A DNA stretch of 8,553 nucleotides, taken from assembly GCA_002683395.1 (NCBI GenBank), contig NYTG01000031.1, positions 1 through 8,553 on the forward strand, read 5' to 3'. This document shows positions 5,543 through 8,553 of the stretch, in pieces. A program made the translations under genes and the position numbers. Position 1 is the stretch's first letter. Each line of letters opens with the position of its first letter. The DNA comes from Halieaceae bacterium. GTDB lineage: Bacteria; Pseudomonadota; Gammaproteobacteria; Pseudomonadales; Halieaceae. The notes under the pieces were generated by a model. The model searched no databases and was not told the origin of the DNA. It saw only the letters and a list, made by a program, of their open reading frames with translations.

Positions 5543-6721
5543 TCAGCCCAAAACGCCTTCTTTTTTTAGGGCGGTGATTCGCTCATCACTCAGGGCAAAG
5601 GAGGCCAGCACGTCTTCGGTATGCTCGCCATGGGCCGGCGCAGGGCGCGAAGGCGCCAGCCGCTCCCCCCCGAAACGCGGCGGTGCTTTGACGATACGCA
5701 TTTTGCCCAGATGAGGGTGGTCTACTTCCGCGATGCTGTCGTTGGCACTCAATTGCTCCTGAGCGAGCACTTCGTCACGGCTTAGGCACTTTGCGCAGGG
5801 CACCTCGACCTCGCGGAGCAGGTGAAGCAATTCGTCACTGGTGTACTGCAGACATTTTTCAGCGACCAGCTCTCGAAAGGCGAGCAGATTTTCCATCAAT
5901 TTTTTCATCGTATTGAAGCGCTCATCCTGCAGCAGGTGAAGCAGTCCGATAGCATTGAGCATACGCCCCTGCATCTCCTGATTGGCAGCGGCTACCGTGA
6001 TGCCACCATCCTTCGTGAGAGTCAGGTCGTAAAGGATATCGATTAATAGCCCGCCCGGAATCGCATCCTCATCGAGAAGCGCATGATTCTGGAAGCCGTC
6101 GGGGAACATAAAAAAGAGACCGGCATCGAGCATGGACAGATCAATCAGCTGACCCTTGCCGTTGCGCTCGCGCGCAAATAGCGCGCTGGTGACGGCCTGG
6201 CTGGCGGTATACGCCGTGATCTTGTCACATAGGAGTGAGCGGATGAAGGCGGGAGATTCGTCGCTGCCCTGAGTGGCAGCCATTCCCGAATGTGCCTGAA
6301 TAATCGGGTCGTAGGCCGGAGCACGGCGGAGCGGTCCTTCAGTACCGAATCCCGAGATAGCCATGTAGATGAGTTGGGGGTTGATCGACTGGAGCGCATT
6401 GCAACCCAGATTCAGCGTGTCCATGGTTCCCGGGCGAAAGTTATGAATGACCACATCCACCTGTGGAATCATGTCACGAATGACCGTCTGACCCGCCTCG
6501 CTCTTAAGGTCAATCTTGATGGATTCTTTACCCCGATTACATCCCGCGAACAGCGAGGAGATATCGCCTTTGCGCGCGCCGATGTATCGCATGGGGTCGC
6601 CCGAATCGCTGGGCTCTACTTTGATGACTCTCGCGCCCTGCTCGGCGAGCATCATGCTTGCCAACGCCGCCGTAATCATCGTCGAGAACTCGAGGATGGT
6701 GACGCCTTCCAATGGTTTCAT
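5543..6721 (-). CDS. Class III CoA transferase, CaiB/BaiF family
   Basis: A cytoplasmic enzyme of 392 residues, full length for the family, that moves coenzyme A between carboxylic acids through an acyl-aspartyl intermediate; some relatives are racemases. The N-terminus MKPLEGVTILEFSTMITA is canonical and supports the start. Other family blocks are VIKVEPSDSGDPMR (32-45), NFRPG (94-98), GFGTEGP (124-130), PAYDPIIQAHSGM (135-147) and CDKITAYTASQAV (165-177), where Asp166 corresponds to the catalytic aspartate. The conserved C-terminal section with PHLGKMRIVKAPPRFGG is also intact. Its stop lies 6 bp from the stop of the convergent orphan gene, with no terminator visible between them. The ribosome site is weak (GGGG about 7 bases before ATG). 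The substrate cannot be read from sequence; carnitine, bile-acid, formyl/oxalyl and methylacyl branches remain possible. No acyl-CoA ligase or dehydrogenase gene is nearby to narrow it. Confidence 0.92.
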   Translation of the reverse strand: MKPLEGVTILEFSTMITAALASMMLAEQGARVIKVEPSDSGDPMRYIGARKGDISSLFAGCNRGKESIKIDLKSEAGQTVIRDMIPQVDVVIHNFRPGTMDTLNLGCNALQSINPQLIYMAISGFGTEGPLRRAPAYDPIIQAHSGMAATQGSDESPAFIRSLLCDKITAYTASQAVTSALFARERNGKGQLIDLSMLDAGLFFMFPDGFQNHALLDEDAIPGGLLIDILYDLTLTKDGGITVAAANQEMQGRMLNAIGLLHLLQDERFNTMKKLMENLLAFRELVAEKCLQYTSDELLHLLREVEVPCAKCLSRDEVLAQEQLSANDSIAEVDHPHLGKMRIVKAPPRFGGERLAPSRPAPAHGEHTEDVLASFALSDERITALKKEGVLG

Positions 6722-6926
6722 AACAGTGCCCCGCTGATGGGTTAGGTATTGCGCGCCCGACGCCAGTGGTAAATACCGCTACATCGCTGCGCTTTTTGCA
6801 TCGTTGGCCGTAAACCTAGGTTCAAACCGGCACAAAGGCAATGGCGGGTGCTGGCGGCCACCGGCCTGTGATGCCATTGTGTCGATATCAGATGGGCACG
6901 CAAGCCGCATCTGGGTGTCTTTACCA

Positions 6927-6935
6927 AAGGGGAGG
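6927..6935 (+). promoter_or_regulatory. Shine-Dalgarno that sets the CpeT-like gene start at 6940
   Basis: AAGGGGAGG ends four bases before ATG 6940. The frame is open upstream to an ATG at 6841, but that extension (MAGAGGHRPV...) has no ribosome site and would bury the signal peptide, so 6940 is chosen. Confidence 0.8.
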
Positions 6936-6939
6936 GATC

Positions 6940-7902
6940 ATGAAACGACTGTTTTGGATTGCGCTGTGTTCGGTGGCGCTCAGTGCGCGCGGCGACGAGG
7001 CCGCGATTTTGGACAAAGACTTACGCATTATGATGGAGTGGTTTCCCGGGGTTTATGACAATCAGGAGCAGGTGTATTTCGAGGAAGAGCAGGGGATCGA
7101 TGAGTCGCTGCGCCACGAGCGTATCCATCATGTCTTCGAGCCCGCTGAGCTACCGGCGTTTGGGCAACATGTCTTTTATGTGCAGCAGCACCTCAACGAC
7201 GACCCTGCCCAAATTTATCGGCAGCGTATTTATGCCTTCCGGCCCGATTACGAAGCAAACGCGATCCGCCTCACGATTTACACTCCTAATGACGTGGCGC
7301 CCTTGGTCGATGCGCACCTCGACCCCGCAAAGCTCGCCGGGTTAACGCCCGAGCAGACCCGTGTTTTATCGGGGTGCGATGTCTTTTGGCAGCGGCGAGC
7401 GAATCACTTTGTCGGTTATATGGAGCCCGATGCCTGCTCCTATGTGTCTAGAGAGAGCAATAAACGCATTATTTTTAACGATGATCTGCTGTTAACCCAA
7501 GACGCGCTCTGGATCAGCGATCGCGCCCGGGACGAGGCGGGAAATGTGGTATTTGGGCATCCCGCTGGTGTGCCGCACAAAAACCGCAAGGCCCGGCGCT
7601 TCGAATGCTGGATAACGGCACGGCAGCGTGACGGAGACTGGACCTTCCGACGCGGGCTAGAGGTTTATGATCAGGGCGGCATGGTCTGGCTCAGTACCGA
7701 CGAGGATGACCCCCAAGAGGTGGGGATCAAACTGCGCAACGTGCGCTGGCCTGTCGACCCTAACCGGCCTTCCGTTGTGCTCTATGCGTATCGGCCGGGG
7801 GAGGACCGCGCAGTGTCTTACACCTGGGCAGACCCTGCAGTGGAGCGAATTGGCATCAACTTGAGGTGGATGCAAGCCAGTTGCACCCATACGCCGCGCT
7901 GA
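6940..7902 (+). CDS. Exported CpcT/CpeT-like (DUF1001) protein
   Basis: A 320-residue protein with an N-terminal signal (MKRLFWIALCSVALSA, cleavage near residue 15-18). Residues about 26-225 carry the pattern of the CpcT/CpeT family: MMEWFPGVYDNQEQVY (31-46), FYVQQ (79-83), a YRQRIYAF core (93-100), SGCDVFWQRRANHFVGYM (144-161), Cys166 two residues before YVS, and SDRARDEAGNVVFGHPAG (193-210). In cyanobacteria such proteins attach bilins to phycobiliproteins in the cytoplasm. Distant relatives occur in non-phototrophs with no known role. Here the protein is apparently exported and carries about 95 extra C-terminal residues with several tryptophans. No phycobiliprotein or bilin gene is in the window, so bilin ligation is not claimed; binding of a tetrapyrrole or lipid-like ligand in its barrel is a guess. 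It stands alone between a divergent CoA transferase gene and the tdh gene. Confidence 0.8.
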   Translation: MKRLFWIALCSVALSARGDEAAILDKDLRIMMEWFPGVYDNQEQVYFEEEQGIDESLRHERIHHVFEPAELPAFGQHVFYVQQHLNDDPAQIYRQRIYAFRPDYEANAIRLTIYTPNDVAPLVDAHLDPAKLAGLTPEQTRVLSGCDVFWQRRANHFVGYMEPDACSYVSRESNKRIIFNDDLLLTQDALWISDRARDEAGNVVFGHPAGVPHKNRKARRFECWITARQRDGDWTFRRGLEVYDQGGMVWLSTDEDDPQEVGIKLRNVRWPVDPNRPSVVLYAYRPGEDRAVSYTWADPAVERIGINLRWMQASCTHTPR

Positions 7903-7916
7903 ACCTGCTATGACGG

Positions 7917-7976
7917 GGATGTCGCACTGTGTCTGACGGGTAAAAAAATTTTCAGCGGCAGACATCCAAATGCCGC
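7917..7976 (+). other. Possible pseudoknot or alternative hairpins ahead of the tdh gene
   Basis: GCGGCA at 7955-7960 pairs perfectly with TGCCGC at 7971-7976 around a 10-base loop. Within that loop GACATCC (7961-7967) is the exact complement of GGATGTC at 7917-7923, with an A/T-rich tract (7942-7952) between. The region lies after the stop of the CpeT-like gene and 51-110 bases before the tdh start. No T-run follows on the plus strand, so it is not a simple terminator. Short matches of this kind can arise by chance. Confidence 0.3.
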
Positions 7977-8026
7977 GATTATGCATAAAATGCCCTGTAA
8001 CCAACGTCAATTGGACGGCTTCTGAC

Positions 8027-8553
8027 ATGAAAGCATTGGTCAAAAAACGTGCCGAGGAAGGGCTGTGGCTTGAGGATGTTCCTATCCCCTCGGTGGGTGG
8101 TAATGACGTTCTGATCAAGGTCCACAAAACCGCTATCTGCGGAACCGATATCCACATCTATAACTGGGATGAGTGGGCCCAAAAAACGATTCCGGTGCCG
8201 ATGACAGCGGGTCACGAGTATGCGGGTGAGATCGTCGAGCTGGGCGCTAACGTCACGGGTCTGCAGGTCGGCGATATTGTGTCGGGCGAGGGCCACATTG
8301 TGTGTGGCCGGTGTCGTAACTGCCTGGCAGGACGTTTGCATCTGTGTCCGAATACCGAAGGCGTGGGAGTGAATCGCGACGGGGCCTTTGCCGAGTACGT
8401 TGTTATTCCGGCCACCAATGTGTTCAGACCCAGTGTTTACCTCCCCACTGACTTACTCAGTATTTTCGATCCTTATGGCAATGCCGTCCATACCGCGCTG
8501 TCGTTCAATATGGTGGGCGAGGACGTCATCATTACCGGTGCAGGCCCCATCGG
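8027..8553 (+). CDS. tdh: L-threonine 3-dehydrogenase (partial, C-terminal part outside window)
   Basis: Zinc-dependent medium-chain dehydrogenase that oxidises L-threonine with NAD+ to 2-amino-3-ketobutyrate, which the ligase Kbl then splits to glycine and acetyl-CoA. The 175 visible residues follow the E. coli Tdh very closely, with blocks such as AICGTDIHIYNWDEW (37-50), VPMTAGHEY, GVGVNRDG and FDPYGNAVHTALSF. Cys38, His63 and Glu64 are the catalytic zinc region, with Thr40 and His43 in the active-site relay. Cys93, Cys96, Cys99 and Cys107 form the structural zinc lobe. The start of the nucleotide-binding fold (ITGAGPI) is at the window edge; the full protein should be about 340 residues. 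Only a weak ribosome site precedes the ATG. In E. coli kbl lies directly upstream of tdh; here the upstream gene is the CpeT-like one, so kbl, if present, is elsewhere or downstream. Confidence 0.97.
   Translation, partial: MKALVKKRAEEGLWLEDVPIPSVGGNDVLIKVHKTAICGTDIHIYNWDEWAQKTIPVPMTAGHEYAGEIVELGANVTGLQVGDIVSGEGHIVCGRCRNCLAGRLHLCPNTEGVGVNRDGAFAEYVVIPATNVFRPSVYLPTDLLSIFDPYGNAVHTALSFNMVGEDVIITGAGPI

Noticed and set aside
6290..6745. 151-residue plus-strand open frame inside the CoA transferase gene
   Set aside because: Antisense to a canonical CaiB/BaiF N-terminus, with no ribosome site and an Arg/His-rich composition typical of shadows.
6745..6777. Inverted repeat GGTATT...AATACC between the CoA transferase and CpeT-like genes
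   Set aside because: Six-base arms with a 21-base spacer are expected by chance in a 218-bp gap, and no promoter elements line up with it.
6841..6939. 33-residue N-terminal extension of the CpeT-like gene
   Set aside because: No ribosome site before 6841, and the extension would place the hydrophobic signal inside the protein, while 6940 has an excellent Shine-Dalgarno.
7936..7955. AAAAAAATTTT tract as a rho-independent terminator of the CpeT-like gene
   Set aside because: No GC-rich stem directly precedes a T-run on the plus strand; the only neat hairpin (7955-7976) lies after the tract.
7657..8157. 166-residue minus-strand open frame across the CpeT-like and tdh genes
   Set aside because: It overlaps two well-supported plus-strand genes and has no ribosome site or recognisable motif; an antisense shadow.

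Overview
The window looks like chromosomal DNA of a free-living, probably marine, gammaproteobacterium. This rests on the protein flavour (an L-threonine dehydrogenase very like the Escherichia coli enzyme, an Fbp-type iron importer behind a recognisable Fur box, a CaiB/BaiF CoA transferase and an SDR oxidoreductase), on dense gene packing and on moderate GC content. The exact lineage is inference. I see no rRNA, tRNA, CRISPR array, transposase or phage gene.

Positions 1-3045 hold a ferric-iron ABC importer in an unusual arrangement. The inner-membrane permease (minus strand, cut by the left edge) is divergent from the ATPase gene across only 40 bp. The binding-protein gene follows the ATPase on the plus strand, behind its own sigma70-like promoter whose spacer and -10 element are covered by a Fur box. 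The binding protein is a predicted lipoprotein with Asp after the lipidated Cys. Together the three would move Fe3+ from periplasm to cytoplasm, with binding-protein synthesis repressed when iron is sufficient. A small exported protein of unknown role (3093-3527) follows 47 bp later and may share the transcript.

Positions 3528-3977 contain no intact large gene. On the minus strand there is a perfect Shine-Dalgarno and start followed by a one-helix membrane segment. The reading frame then seems broken twice and recovers, which I read as a probable decayed or mis-sequenced gene for a small anchored protein. A near-perfect 18-bp palindrome lies at its 3' end.

Positions 3978-6721 carry an NAD-type SDR oxidoreductase, an exported orphan protein (start corrected to 4802), and, convergent with it at a 6-bp gap, a full-length class III CoA transferase. 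Substrates cannot be assigned from the sequence.

Positions 6940-8553 carry an exported CpcT/CpeT-like protein, a family best known for attaching bilins to phycobiliproteins in cyanobacteria and unexpected here, followed by the first 175 codons of L-threonine 3-dehydrogenase, cut by the right edge.

The strongest candidates for something new are the CpeT-like exported protein with its C-terminal extension, the split and differentially regulated iron importer with a lipidated binding protein, and the two exported orphans.
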